From CAKZNE01 sp964485405 (GTDB taxonomy: Bacteria > Bacteroidota > Bacteroidia > Flavobacteriales > Schleiferiaceae): a stretch of DNA of 64,000 bases. The stretch is taken from positions 1-64,000 of the forward strand of contig CAZAJG010000007.1 of the NCBI GenBank assembly GCA_964485405.1. Reading direction: 5' to 3'. The notes below the pieces were generated by a model. The model had not been told where the DNA came from and ran no database searches. It was given only the letters and a program-made list of their open reading frames with translations. Numbering within the stretch: position 1 is the first letter of the stretch; every line of letters starts with the position of its first letter. The position numbers were made by a program, and so were the translations under genes. Shown here one piece after another: positions 9,644-19,138 of this stretch.

Positions 9644-10090
9644 TTACTCTTTTTTTCGAAAGTTAAACACGATGGTTTTCTCTCCTTTTTGGGCGTAAAC
9701 CTCCACTTTTAAACGATTGGGCTCCACAAAATAATAATGGATATGCTTAGGGAAATCGTGTGTTGAGTTGCTGAAAATAACCTCCTCTTCAGAAAGGAAG
9801 CTCATTCTAAACGCGACAATGGCCTCATTTCCTCTCACATCCGCTTCATACGTAAGTTCTCCTTCATCATTATAAATCCTTAGGCTTTCCCATAGCTGCT
9901 CACCGCCATCAGGGCCGCGTTTTATAGATTTCCCAATAAAGCCTTCTTCCGTTTTTTGCCAGATTTCCATTTTAGAGTCATCCTCCACATTTACCCATGT
10001 TCCAGGCAAAGCGTTGAGCACATCATATTGAGCATACCCATTAAAGACAAAAAGCATCAAAATCCCAGGGAAAATCCGTTTCGCAAACAT
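9644..10090 (-). CDS. DUF6265 family secreted protein
   Basis: 148 residues from the Met at 10090; an in-frame Met at 10135 would add a basic stretch before the signal peptide and is less likely. A signal peptide (MFAKRIFPGILMLFVFNGYAQ) is followed by a lipocalin-like beta-barrel pattern with G-T-W near the start (LPGTWVN) and the motif STHDFPKHIHYYF near the end, typical of DUF6265. The function of the family is unknown; small-molecule binding is possible by fold. The gene is convergent with the M28 peptidase. Confidence 0.75.
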   Translation of the reverse strand: MFAKRIFPGILMLFVFNGYAQYDVLNALPGTWVNVEDDSKMEIWQKTEEGFIGKSIKRGPDGGEQLWESLRIYNDEGELTYEADVRGNEAIVAFRMSFLSEEEVIFSNSTHDFPKHIHYYFVEPNRLKVEVYAQKGEKTIVFNFRKKE

Positions 10091-10359
10091 GCTACCTATT
10101 TTTCTTTGCTTAAAAATACATCGATTTCTCTTCATTTGGCTTAGAGCTTATAAACTAGGCTCCACTTTCCTCAAATCTAAACCTTTGCAAAACCTGATGT
10201 TTATGGTTTTTATGAAGAGACCATATATACCGTCAATAAACTGTAAGAATTGGATTGCGAATCCAATTTTGTTAATAAAATATTAAGCTGATTTTTAGGC
10301 TGTTGATTTTTTTTTATTAACAAAGTGTTTGTATCTTGTCCGTTCAATCAAAACAATCA

Positions 10360-10524
10360 ATGGAGTTAATCAATAACCTAATTCAACAAATGAATGGGGA
10401 TCATCTGGGGGGAGGATCGCATTCACTGGAGTTGATAAACCGGCCGGCAAGGCAGGGTAGACGAATTACCCCAGATCGGCAACATTTATTTAAGAAGTAC
10501 AATTACCGTTTCCCAAAAAAGTAA
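10360..10524 (+). CDS. Possible 54-residue protein, unknown
   Basis: A short open frame from the ATG at 10360. It is polar and basic at the C-terminus (NYRFPKK). The pentapeptide pattern MELIN near the start recurs as LELIN 27 residues later, with a glycine-rich stretch between (GDHLGGGSH). The upstream region is AT-rich, with a TATCTTG sequence at 10332 that only approximates a -7 box. It converges with the fused E1 gene. No family recognised. It may be a genuine small protein or a chance frame. Confidence 0.35.
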   Translation: MELINNLIQQMNGDHLGGGSHSLELINRPARQGRRITPDRQHLFKKYNYRFPKK

Positions 10525-10536
10525 TCCGCGCATTAC

Positions 10537-12618
10537 TTAAAACCCCAACACCTCACCAATTTTATCACTCACTTTATCCGCATTGGGAATCATAGCGGCT
10601 TCTAAGGTGCTGTTTAATGGAATAGCTGGCATATTTTCAGAGCCAATTACCATTACAGGAGCATCCAGGTGCTTAAAACAGTTCTGCTGTATTAAGCTAG
10701 CAATACCTTGGGCAAAAGTGTTCTTCTCTGGCTCTTCGGTAACTACTAAACACCTTCCGTGTAGTTTTACTCTTTCATACATCAATTCCTCATCCAAAGG
10801 GTGTAGCGTTCTAAGGTCTACAACCTCTACTTGTCCTTTATAGTTTTGGCTTGCTTTTTTAGACCAATACACGCCCATACCATAGGTTATAACGCACAAG
10901 CTCTCTCCTGAATCTATTTTAGATGCATCGGCTTCGTAAGCTATTCTACCCTTTCCAAAAGGAATAACATAGTCTTCGGACGGTTCTACTGTTTTTGCAT
11001 CTTCAGTCCCTTTAATTTTACTCCAATAAAGACCTTTATGTTCTAGCATTACCACTGGATTGGGATCGTAAAATGCAGCCTTCATCAATCCTTTTAAATC
11101 TGCTCCTGTAGAAGGGTAAGCAATTTTAATTCCTCGGATGTTCGTCAATACACTTTCTACACTAGAAGAGTGATATGGGCCACCACTACCGTAGGCTCCA
11201 ATCGGAACACGAATAACCGCACTTACCGGCCACTTGCCGTTGGATAGATAGCAGCTTCTACTTACTTCTGTGAACAGTTGATTTAATCCTGGCCATATAT
11301 AGTCTGCAAATTGCACCTCCACAAAAGGTTTGCAGCCTGCAGCGCTCATACCTACGGTAGAACCAATAATAAAAGCTTCTTGAATAGGTGTGTTGAATAC
11401 TCTTTCACCTCCAAATTTTTGAGCCAAAGTAGCAGCCTCTCTAAAAACACCACCTAACCTGCCACCAACATCTTGCCCATAAAGCAAGGCTTCAGGATAC
11501 TCCGCCATAATTTCTTGAATGGCAAAAAGGGCAGCGTCTACCATTACGGTTTTATCCTTTCCTTTTGGTGCTCTTTCTCCTTTTTCTTCCGTGATGGGTG
11601 TGGGCGCAAAATCGTGGGTAAATAGATCCTCGGGTCTTGGATCTTCCGCTTTTAATGCTTTTTCATAATCCTCTTGCACCAAAGCTTCAGTCTCCCCTTC
11701 AATTTTTTCTAAGTCTCCTTTTGTGAAACCATTCTCAAGAAGATAGTTTCTAAACTTAGGATATGGATCGCGAAGTGCATGTTCTTCTAGATCATCTCTA
11801 TACCATTCTTTGCGAACGCCAGAAGTATGGTGTCCGAGCAAAGGTACTTTCGCATGAACGAGAAAAGGTCTTCTTTCCTTTCTTACGGTTTCAATTACTT
11901 CTTGAAGAGCAATATAGCTTTCGGCAAACTCACTGCCGTCAATACTTTTAACTTCTATTCCTTTAAATCCTTGCGCATACTCTGCGGCATCTTGTGCTCT
12001 TGTTTCCTCTGCATTTGCCGAAATATCCCACTCGTTATCCTGAACCAAGTAAATGATGGGCAATTGCTTTAAAGCCGCCATTTGTAGGGCTTCCGAAATT
12101 TCCCCTTCCGTCATCGCTGCATCACCGATGGAACAAACCACAACTGGTTTTTCCTCTTCACTTTGATTCAGTTCATGAATTTCATTGTACCGCATACCCA
12201 TAGCAATTCCAGTAGTTGGTATCGCTTGCATTCCTGTTGCAGAAGATTGATGGGGTATTTTGGGCTTATCCTCATCCTTTAAACTGGGGTGCGCATAATA
12301 GGTACGTCCTCCAGAAAAAGGGTCGTCCCTCTTTGCTAAAAGCTGCAACATGCACTCATAAGGGGTCATACCTATCCCCAAGAGTATAGAGTCATCTCGA
12401 TAATAAGGCGAAACAAAATCTTGTGGTTTTAACTGCAATGCACAAGCCAGCTGAATGGCTTCATGACCACGAGAAGTAGCATGAACATATTTTGAAGTTA
12501 TCTCTTTGTTCTCTTCATACAGCTCGGCCATAGCTTTGGCCGTACTCATTAATGTAAAAGCCTTATTGAGTATGTCTTTTGAAATTTCCACTTCTGTTAA
12601 CGCCTTGTTGGAGTTCAT
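10537..12618 (-). CDS. Alpha-beta fused 2-oxoacid (branched-chain) dehydrogenase E1
   Basis: 693 residues joining the two E1 subunits. Residues about 1-335 are the TPP-binding alpha part, with the pattern GDAAMTEGEISEALQ...DN for Mg-TPP and HTSGVRKEWY nearby. Residues about 365-693 are the transketolase-like beta part (YGQDVGGRLGGVF, EVQFADYIWPG, and the C-terminal transketolase domain). The enzyme decarboxylates branched-chain 2-oxoacids (or a related oxoacid) and passes the acyl group to a lipoyl E2. Fused E1 of this length is common in Bacteroidota. E2 and E3 are not adjacent. Substrate preference cannot be read from sequence alone, so pyruvate or acetoin cannot be fully excluded. The first glycine-rich TPP motif has GDAA where GDGA is more usual. 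Confidence 0.9.
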   Translation of the reverse strand: MNSNKALTEVEISKDILNKAFTLMSTAKAMAELYEENKEITSKYVHATSRGHEAIQLACALQLKPQDFVSPYYRDDSILLGIGMTPYECMLQLLAKRDDPFSGGRTYYAHPSLKDEDKPKIPHQSSATGMQAIPTTGIAMGMRYNEIHELNQSEEEKPVVVCSIGDAAMTEGEISEALQMAALKQLPIIYLVQDNEWDISANAEETRAQDAAEYAQGFKGIEVKSIDGSEFAESYIALQEVIETVRKERRPFLVHAKVPLLGHHTSGVRKEWYRDDLEEHALRDPYPKFRNYLLENGFTKGDLEKIEGETEALVQEDYEKALKAEDPRPEDLFTHDFAPTPITEEKGERAPKGKDKTVMVDAALFAIQEIMAEYPEALLYGQDVGGRLGGVFREAATLAQKFGGERVFNTPIQEAFIIGSTVGMSAAGCKPFVEVQFADYIWPGLNQLFTEVSRSCYLSNGKWPVSAVIRVPIGAYGSGGPYHSSSVESVLTNIRGIKIAYPSTGADLKGLMKAAFYDPNPVVMLEHKGLYWSKIKGTEDAKTVEPSEDYVIPFGKGRIAYEADASKIDSGESLCVITYGMGVYWSKKASQNYKGQVEVVDLRTLHPLDEELMYERVKLHGRCLVVTEEPEKNTFAQGIASLIQQNCFKHLDAPVMVIGSENMPAIPLNSTLEAAMIPNADKVSDKIGEVLGF

Positions 12619-12772
12619 AAATAGATTTTAAAGGATTGCAAATATCGTAAACAGAAAATGGACTGCCGCATATGCAGCAAACTGCTATTTTTAAAATCTA
12701 TATGTTTTGCGATAACTCGTTTAATTTATGCCGTTTAAGCATTTTTTTGTAGACTTGATATTCTGTGGTAAG

Positions 12773-12780
12773 AAAGGAGG
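12773..12780 (+). promoter_or_regulatory. Strong Shine-Dalgarno sequence deciding the start at 12791
   Basis: AAAGGAGG lies 10 nt before the ATG at 12791. Such near-perfect anti-SD matches are infrequent in Bacteroidota. It supports 12791 as the start, ahead of the signal peptide, over an in-frame ATG at 12728. Confidence 0.5.
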
Positions 12781-12790
12781 TGGTTTGATT

Positions 12791-14299
12791 ATGCGTTTTT
12801 TCCTGATTTTTATGTGTTTGAGTGTCACCGTGAGTGCTACCCATATCATTGGTGGCAACTTTGAGATCATTCAAACTTCCCGGAATACTTATCAAATTGA
12901 CCTTTCCATTTTTAGGGACTGCAGTAAAGGAGACCCCGATGATCCTTCGGATGATCCCGTAAGTTTACAGCAATCCATTTCCATACGGGTCTTTGATCAA
13001 AAAGACAATACTTTAGTTCAGTCTTTAACCCTCTCTCGAGGCGGACCAAGCTCCATCTCATTAGGAGATAAATGTTACCGCCCAACTAATCTTTGCGTTG
13101 AAGAATACCACTTTATAGGAAGCATCACCTTAGCAGACAATTCGTTTGGTTATATCATAGCCGCTCAATCTTGTTGCCGAAACTTTAATGTAGGTAACCT
13201 TTCTGATCCTGGCTTAACCGGGGTAACCTGGTCTTCCCATATACCCGACCCTGCACTAGCCGGTCAAAACTCCAGTCCAGATTTAGGCTCTTACCCAGAG
13301 CTCGGTTTTTTATGTGTGCACAACCTTAGAACGATAGATCTTTCTGCTATAGACCCTGATGGTGACTCTTTAGCTTATGAGTTGGTTACTCCCTTTACCG
13401 GGCCAAGAGGAACTCCTAACAATCCAGACCCTTATACTCCTCCTCCTTTCAACACCATCACTTGGCTTCCAGGTTTTTCTACAAGCAATTCTATTCCTGG
13501 AACCCCGCCACTAACCCTAGACCCTATAACTGGCCTATTAAGTTGTAACGCGTCTCAACTTGGGTTGTATGCTTTTGCATATCGAGTGGTTGAATATCGC
13601 AACGGCATTCGTATTGGTGAAATTCAAAGAGATCTCCAACTCGAGGTTTTAACTTGCAACCAAGAGTTTGATCCTGTCATTTTTGAACCCGCTCAGGACG
13701 AGTTTGTTGTATCCGCAGATGGTGTGTTGTGTTTTACCGTGAGCGTGATGGATTCTAACAGTGCGGATACTTTAATTCTATCTTCTTCCTTTTCGGATGC
13801 CTTTAGTTTGTTGAGTGCTCCTCCCAACTCCTTATCTCGAACTGGAATTGGAAGTACCAGTGGAACCATTTGCTGGGCTCCCGGTTGTGAGGGTGTTTCT
13901 TTATCTTCAGAAGAGCTTACCATTACTTTAAAAGCTACTTCTTTAGGCTGCACTGAGGAAGTAATTGTAGAAAAAGAGATCTCCATACGCATTGAAGACA
14001 TTCCAGAAGCCTTAACCAATGAGCTGCCTAATGTTTTTACGCCCAATAATGATGATTACAACGACTTGTTTACGGTAGCAGAAGTGCTTGGAGAACGTCA
14101 CCCTTGTATGGAAGATGTTCTGGTTAGAGTGTTCAACCGTTGGGGAAATTTGGTTTTTGAAAGCTCCGCTTCCACCTTGGATTGGGATGGGAAATATGAA
14201 GGGCAAGATGCCAGCCAGGGTGTTTACTATTATACGGTAGAGGGGCGCTTTGGTGCTGTTCCATTTTCATTTAGGCATTTTTTGACCTTAACACGCTAA
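12791..14299 (+). CDS. T9SS type B (gliding motility-associated C-terminal) surface protein
   Basis: 502 residues from the ATG at 12791. A signal peptide (MRFFLIFMCLSVTVSA) is followed directly by THIIGGNFEI, the usual start of a large Bacteroidota surface-protein family. The middle is beta-sandwich-like with many Ser, Pro, Asp and paired Cys. The last ~85 residues form a CHU_C/gliding-associated domain: LPNVFTPNNDDYNDLF, VRVFNRWGNLVFES, WDGKYEGQDASQGVYYYTVEG. This domain is the type B signal for export by T9SS and attachment outside the cell. It is transcribed away from the E1 gene. The binding partner or function is unknown; adhesion or gliding are family-level guesses. Confidence 0.9.
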   Translation: MRFFLIFMCLSVTVSATHIIGGNFEIIQTSRNTYQIDLSIFRDCSKGDPDDPSDDPVSLQQSISIRVFDQKDNTLVQSLTLSRGGPSSISLGDKCYRPTNLCVEEYHFIGSITLADNSFGYIIAAQSCCRNFNVGNLSDPGLTGVTWSSHIPDPALAGQNSSPDLGSYPELGFLCVHNLRTIDLSAIDPDGDSLAYELVTPFTGPRGTPNNPDPYTPPPFNTITWLPGFSTSNSIPGTPPLTLDPITGLLSCNASQLGLYAFAYRVVEYRNGIRIGEIQRDLQLEVLTCNQEFDPVIFEPAQDEFVVSADGVLCFTVSVMDSNSADTLILSSSFSDAFSLLSAPPNSLSRTGIGSTSGTICWAPGCEGVSLSSEELTITLKATSLGCTEEVIVEKEISIRIEDIPEALTNELPNVFTPNNDDYNDLFTVAEVLGERHPCMEDVLVRVFNRWGNLVFESSASTLDWDGKYEGQDASQGVYYYTVEGRFGAVPFSFRHFLTLTR

Positions 14300-14380
14300 T
14301 TTGAAGACTACGTTTTTTTCAAATTTTCAATTTCCACTTCATCCTATTTTTTACTTTCACTCTCTCTTAACAATACAACT

Positions 14381-15052
14381 ATGAAATTCTTTGACCCAGA
14401 CTTTTTACAATTCTTTATAGAACTCGCTGCAAACAACCATAAAGACTGGTTTGATGAGAACAGAAAGCGATATGAAAAGGTGGTAAAAGACCCTTTTAAG
14501 AATTTTATTCAGGCGGTAATAACGGAGGTGCAGAAGCATGATGCATCCGTTCAAATTGCACCCAATGATGCTATTTTTAGGATTAATAGAGACATTCGTT
14601 TTTCTAAAGATAAAAGTCCTTATAAGCTGGATCGCACAGCTGTTATTTCTCCCAAAGGGCGAAAAGATCATTCCGTTCCGGGGTTTTACCTCAGCCTTGG
14701 GCCGGAAAAATTGATGTTTGGAGGAGGAGCTTATTTTCTACCTCCTGCAAACCTTAAAAGCTTGCGCGAGTTTATTATCTCAGATACGAAACGATTTAAC
14801 AAGTTAATTAAGGATAAAAACTTCTTGGATGTATTTGGACCTCTTAAAGGCGATGAAAACAAGCGTTTGCCAAATAAAGAAATGACTGCTGCTGCTGAAA
14901 AACAGCCTTTGCTCTATAAAAAATCGATGTACTACATGACGGAGATGGACCCTGAACTTATCTTGAGTGACTCTCTTATGGATAGGGTGATGGATCATTA
15001 TCAAGCCGCACGCCCTATGCAGAATTATCTACAGGAGGCTATGAACTATTAA
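14381..15052 (+). CDS. DUF2461 family protein
   Basis: 223 residues matching DUF2461 (TIGR02453): an N-terminal FFIELAANNHKDWFDENR motif, RINRDIRFSKDKSPYK at about 65-80, and FYLSLGPEKLMFGGGAY around 105-120. There is no signal peptide, so it is cytoplasmic. The biochemical role of the family is unknown. It is a single gene between the T9SS type B gene and the convergent LytTR regulator. Confidence 0.9.
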   Translation: MKFFDPDFLQFFIELAANNHKDWFDENRKRYEKVVKDPFKNFIQAVITEVQKHDASVQIAPNDAIFRINRDIRFSKDKSPYKLDRTAVISPKGRKDHSVPGFYLSLGPEKLMFGGGAYFLPPANLKSLREFIISDTKRFNKLIKDKNFLDVFGPLKGDENKRLPNKEMTAAAEKQPLLYKKSMYYMTEMDPELILSDSLMDRVMDHYQAARPMQNYLQEAMNY

Positions 15053-15159
15053 GCCAACAGCCTTAATAAAAGTATATATTTCCTTTTCGCGGTTCTAAGA
15101 AACCAACTGATTGCACCTTTAAAGTTCTACTTGGCTATTTATTCAAAAGATTCTACTTC

Positions 15160-15918
15160 TTAAAGGCCTAGTTGCTTTCTCACTATAGGTGTATAGGTTT
15201 GGCTGCTACTAATACTCATTGGTGTTTGTTCTGCTGTCTTCATCACAAAATCGAGCTTACCATTAACACCTTTGCGAATCTCTTTAATGAAAGAGGAATT
15301 GATGATATAGGACCGATGAATTCGAATAAACGAATCGGGAAGTGTCTTTTCCAAGTCCGATAATGAACTATTGAGCAAATGCCTTTTCCCTGAATCGTGA
15401 GCCGCAAATACATACTTATCCTCTGCATGAAAATAGCTAATCTCCTTAACCGAAACCAGTATAATTTTGTCTCCTAGCTTTACACTAAGTGTGTCTATAC
15501 TCTTGGTATTTAGTTTGCTTAAGAGTTGTTCAAGTTCGTGGGTATGGTTCTTCTGATCCAAGCGTTTTAGCTTTTGAATACTCTTGGCTAAGCGGTCTTT
15601 CTCAATCGGCTTTAAAAGATAATCGATGGAGTTCTCCTCAAAAGCCTTTATTGCGTATTGATCAAAAGCTGTGGTAAAAATGATCTTTGCTTTATGGTGC
15701 AGCTGTTGCAGCATTTCAAAACCATCTTTTACCGGCATTTGAATGTCTAAAAAAATGAGATCTGGCTTTAAGGACTCCGCCAAAACTAAACCTTCTTCAC
15801 CATCGGTTGCCTCCCCAATAAGCTCAATGCTATCCTCGTGCGCAGAAAGCAACTTTTTTAGCCTTTGCCTTGCTAGCGATTCGTCTTCTACGAGAATGGT
15901 TTTATACCGACTATTCAT
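15160..15918 (-). CDS. LytTR-family response regulator (second system)
   Basis: 252 residues: a receiver domain (VEDESLARQRLKKLL, phospho-acceptor Asp in LIFLDIQMP, Lys in LLKPIEKD) and a C-terminal LytTR domain (about 145-252; FIRIHRSYIINSSF). It overlaps its partner kinase gene by 8 nt and lies downstream of it, so the two form an operon. Its targets are unknown; the adjacent serine hydrolase gene upstream of the kinase is a candidate by position only. Confidence 0.94.
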   Translation of the reverse strand: MNSRYKTILVEDESLARQRLKKLLSAHEDSIELIGEATDGEEGLVLAESLKPDLIFLDIQMPVKDGFEMLQQLHHKAKIIFTTAFDQYAIKAFEENSIDYLLKPIEKDRLAKSIQKLKRLDQKNHTHELEQLLSKLNTKSIDTLSVKLGDKIILVSVKEISYFHAEDKYVFAAHDSGKRHLLNSSLSDLEKTLPDSFIRIHRSYIINSSFIKEIRKGVNGKLDFVMKTAEQTPMSISSSQTYTPIVRKQLGL

Positions 15919-17032
15919 GCTCTCTCTTTTCCAAGTGAATATGAATGTGTTTTTCTGGACGGTTTATGAACGCTAAACGATGTTTCTCGGGATAAAGCAG
16001 CTCTAGTTTATCGTAAGTGCTTTGCAAACCGTATCCTCTTACGATGTTTTTCGGAAATGCCGGGCCATTGTCGTATATGAAAACTTGAAGAGCCCCTTCT
16101 TCCTCTTTTATTACTAAGCGAAGTTCCCCTTGTTTAATTTTTGAGGTAGCGTGTTTTATAGCATTCTCCACCAAGGGTTGGATCAAAAAACGTGGAATCA
16201 AGGTGGTGTTTAATTCATCTGGAGATTCAATTTGGTAGTTTAAGTTATCTCCAAAGCGTGTTTTTTCAATAGAAAGGTAGGTTTCAACAATTTTGAGTTC
16301 TTCTTGCACCTGAACAAAATTGGACTCTTCAGAATTTAGGCTGTAACGAAAAAGCTCAGCCAAATCCACCATCATTTTTTCGGCTTTCTCGGGATCTATA
16401 GAAATAAGGCTAGCAATGGAGTTGAAGGAATTAAACAAAAAATGCGGGTTAATACGAGATTGCAAAGCATGCAGCTCCGCTTGAGTTTTAAGCTGTATAA
16501 GACGCTGCTCTTCTACTTCTTTTTTCTTAAGCTTCCCTCTTAAATCCCTTACCCGGTGTTGCCAAATAAAAACCGGGATACTAATGAAGAAGGTTGCTAG
16601 GCTATATTCAATCACATTGGTGGCCGAGGCTGTGGCTTTATAATCTCCTAGTATAAAATAATCATTGTCTTCATACCCCCAAGAAGCATAAACCACATAT
16701 TCTAAGAAAAAGCTCATCAGCATTACCCCTAAAACAGCTGCGGGAATTTTTAACATGATACTCTTCCAGCTCGGTATTGCAATGCCACCAAGCAGTTGTT
16801 GAACCAAAAACACACCATTTACTGCCGCCAATGGGAGCAGAGTAAAATCCATTAATACAATAAGCTCTTCTAAATGAAACTCAAAAGCGGGAACACCAGA
16901 AGCAAATAGATGAACGGCTACATCCATCAAAGCGAAGATACCGGCTATCATAAGGATAACCGGTACATGACGCTTGTGTGTGTTTAACCAAGCTTGTTTA
17001 AATGATGTGCTATGTTCGTTGCTTGCGTTCAT
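15911..17032 (-). CDS. LytS/YesM-type sensor histidine kinase (second system)
   Basis: 373 residues. The N-terminal half has about four membrane helices (about 22-45, 55-80, 93-115, 135-160) with short loops and no large periplasmic sensor. A short coiled coil (about 165-190) leads to the His_kinase domain with RINPHFLFNSFN, the N-box LVENAIKHA and a degenerate G-box YDNGPAF. It is a small membrane-embedded sensor, unlike the propeller sensor at the left end of the window. It overlaps the LytTR gene and begins 30 nt after the serine hydrolase gene, so all three may be co-transcribed. Confidence 0.92.
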   Translation of the reverse strand: MNASNEHSTSFKQAWLNTHKRHVPVILMIAGIFALMDVAVHLFASGVPAFEFHLEELIVLMDFTLLPLAAVNGVFLVQQLLGGIAIPSWKSIMLKIPAAVLGVMLMSFFLEYVVYASWGYEDNDYFILGDYKATASATNVIEYSLATFFISIPVFIWQHRVRDLRGKLKKKEVEEQRLIQLKTQAELHALQSRINPHFLFNSFNSIASLISIDPEKAEKMMVDLAELFRYSLNSEESNFVQVQEELKIVETYLSIEKTRFGDNLNYQIESPDELNTTLIPRFLIQPLVENAIKHATSKIKQGELRLVIKEEEGALQVFIYDNGPAFPKNIVRGYGLQSTYDKLELLYPEKHRLAFINRPEKHIHIHLEKREHE

Positions 17033-17062
17033 TTTAAACTAAAATGGAAATGATTTTTTGCT

Positions 17063-18898
17063 TTAGTCTTTCTTGGGCACCTTAAAAGTACCGTTTGGTT
17101 GAATAAAGTTGGCCGCTTTTATTTTTCCATCCTCTTCTTCAAAGTCTAGCGAATATCCTTCTAAATCCTTTATTTTAAAACTATTATCTCCAGCTGCAAT
17201 TAGGGTATACTCCGGTTGTCCGGGTACAAAAAGCCTTAGGGAGTTTTCATCTTTAATAAAAATCTTGGCTTCCGTTCCACCCATCTCATAAGCACCTACG
17301 TATTTTTCTAAGTCTGAAGCTGCCATTTCCACTTCAACAAACTCTCTTTTAAAGAATAGTGGATCCAAACCATATTCTGCATTTAAGTTAAAGCCGGCTA
17401 AATCTCCCATATTGTCTGTTCTAAAGTTAAACTTTATACTACTTCCTCCAGTTGTATCCACTCCGTTTTCATCCATTTCAAAAGGCTCAAACACATCGTA
17501 GTGGTAATGCTTTAACCACCATTTTCTTTCAGGAAGTACCGCAAATAAAGAGTCGTTGGTTTGCTCCACGATGATTGTTCCGTACCCTGGATGATTAAAT
17601 CTTCCGGTGTAGTCTTTTAAGGCGTGAGAGTACTTTGTTCCCTTTACAGCTCCAGAAGTGGAGGAAACATCATCGCTTTCTTCTTCCTCTTCCTCCTCGG
17701 CTTCTTTAGCCAACTCCTTTAAAGTTTCATCCCACTTGCCAGATTTTAAGCCCAGCATTTTATCGGCTATCATATTTCTAACCAAAGCTGGCACTCTAGA
17801 GTTGTTTTGATTTGCTAATACTACAATACCAATATCATCTGAAGGAAAAAAGCAGTTGCTCGCGGTAAAACCATCAATATTGCCTCCGTGCTCTACTCGA
17901 TAATGTCCTCGATAAGAAGAAAGACTCCAACCAAAACCATAATTGTTGAAATGCAACTCTGGTCTCTTAGGGCCCGGAGTTCCTCCAGAAGCCGCTACTT
18001 GAGAGCTCATCGCTTCTGCTACATAAGAGGAAGGTATCACTTCTTCTCCTTGAAACTCCCCTTCATTAAGCCAACTGATCAACCAGTTGCCCATATCCAT
18101 GGCGCTACTGTTTATACTTCCTGCAGGAGCCATTCCTCTAATGCGGTAGTAGTCCTCCTTTTCTGGTTTTCCCTCCGAGCTGGTGCTGTAACCTAGAGCA
18201 ACATTTTCCGTCTTCTCTAGCTCAGAAATATGCAGATTGGATCGATTCATTTGTAGAGGCTTAAATAGGTTCTCCTCAACATTGGTCTCCCAACTTTTTC
18301 CGCTTACCTCTTCGGCTAAAGCACCTAAAGCCATAAACATAAAGTTGTTGTACTGAAAACTCTCTCTTACTTCTAGTGTTGGTTCCTGGTGTTGGATGCG
18401 AGCAATTAAAGTATCGCGGGAGGTTGAAGGAAACATGTACCAAGACAAGTCGTGACGTGGTAAACCTGTTCTATGGCTCAACATATCTCTGGGCGTTACA
18501 ATGCGATTCATCTCATCATTGTAAAATTTTAGAGCTGGTAAATAGTCTCTAACCGATTCGTCTATATCTACTTTTTCATCAGCTTCCAGCTGACCTATTA
18601 CCGCTCCAGTAAATGCTTTTGTGCAAGAACCAATAGCGAAAAGTGTATTTGCATCGGCTGGTACTTTGTTTTCATAATCGCTGTAGCCAAAGCCTTTGGC
18701 ATAAATAATTTTATCTCCCTTTACTACGGCAACCGACATTCCTGCGGCATTGGAAAGGTTCATAACACGTTCTAGAGACTTCTCTAAGGAGGCCACTTTA
18801 CGGTTATTTTTCAAGGTTTGCCCATAGCTGTAGGAAAGGCTGAACAATAGAGTAAGGCAAAGAAATACGGATTTGAATTGGGTGTGACGGTTTGACAT
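17063..18898 (-). CDS. Serine hydrolase, beta-lactamase (class C/PBP-like) family, with C-terminal DUF3471
   Basis: 611 residues with a signal peptide (ending SYGQ). The hydrolase domain (about 30-390) has the SxxK motif in GSCTKAFTG, a YxN-type triad in QYNNFMFMALG and the HGG motif in VEHGGNIDGF (in place of KTG). A very acidic linker near residue 400 (EAEEEEEEESDD) precedes a beta-rich DUF3471-type lipocalin-like domain (about 420-611). The family includes D-Ala carboxypeptidases, esterases and D-aminopeptidases, so the substrate is not certain. It is likely periplasmic. It lies upstream of the second LytS/LytTR pair on the same strand. Confidence 0.9.
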   Translation of the reverse strand: MSNRHTQFKSVFLCLTLLFSLSYSYGQTLKNNRKVASLEKSLERVMNLSNAAGMSVAVVKGDKIIYAKGFGYSDYENKVPADANTLFAIGSCTKAFTGAVIGQLEADEKVDIDESVRDYLPALKFYNDEMNRIVTPRDMLSHRTGLPRHDLSWYMFPSTSRDTLIARIQHQEPTLEVRESFQYNNFMFMALGALAEEVSGKSWETNVEENLFKPLQMNRSNLHISELEKTENVALGYSTSSEGKPEKEDYYRIRGMAPAGSINSSAMDMGNWLISWLNEGEFQGEEVIPSSYVAEAMSSQVAASGGTPGPKRPELHFNNYGFGWSLSSYRGHYRVEHGGNIDGFTASNCFFPSDDIGIVVLANQNNSRVPALVRNMIADKMLGLKSGKWDETLKELAKEAEEEEEEESDDVSSTSGAVKGTKYSHALKDYTGRFNHPGYGTIIVEQTNDSLFAVLPERKWWLKHYHYDVFEPFEMDENGVDTTGGSSIKFNFRTDNMGDLAGFNLNAEYGLDPLFFKREFVEVEMAASDLEKYVGAYEMGGTEAKIFIKDENSLRLFVPGQPEYTLIAAGDNSFKIKDLEGYSLDFEEEDGKIKAANFIQPNGTFKVPKKD

Positions 18899-19086
18899 TT
18901 GTTTTATGCGTTAGTTAAACTGATAACAAGATTAAGGTCTATTCTCTCCCTCCACAATACAATTCCGACAGAACAGGGAGTTTTCCGATGAACTAAGATT
19001 ATTAAGGCTGAAATTGTTCAGGTTTATTGCATTTGCTCTTAAATTTTATCTCATATCCCGGATAGTCTCCGTTTGATATAAACTAA

Positions 19087-19113
19087 AAACCCCCGCTTGA
19101 TCAGCGAGGGTTT
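19087..19113 (-). terminator. Terminator of the DUF3078 gene
   Basis: A stem (AAACCC/GGGTTT, one C-A mismatch, then CGCT/AGCG) with a 5-nt loop. On the minus strand it is followed by a T-run, 26 nt beyond the DUF3078 stop codon. It separates that gene from the downstream serine hydrolase operon. Confidence 0.8.
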
Positions 19114-19138
19114 GAAAATATTTTCACCTATTCGGTTT

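Noticed and set aside
14298..14325. Hairpin AATTTGAA/TTCAAATT after the T9SS type B gene
   Set aside because: The stem is AT-only with a 12-nt loop, too weak to call a terminator with confidence.
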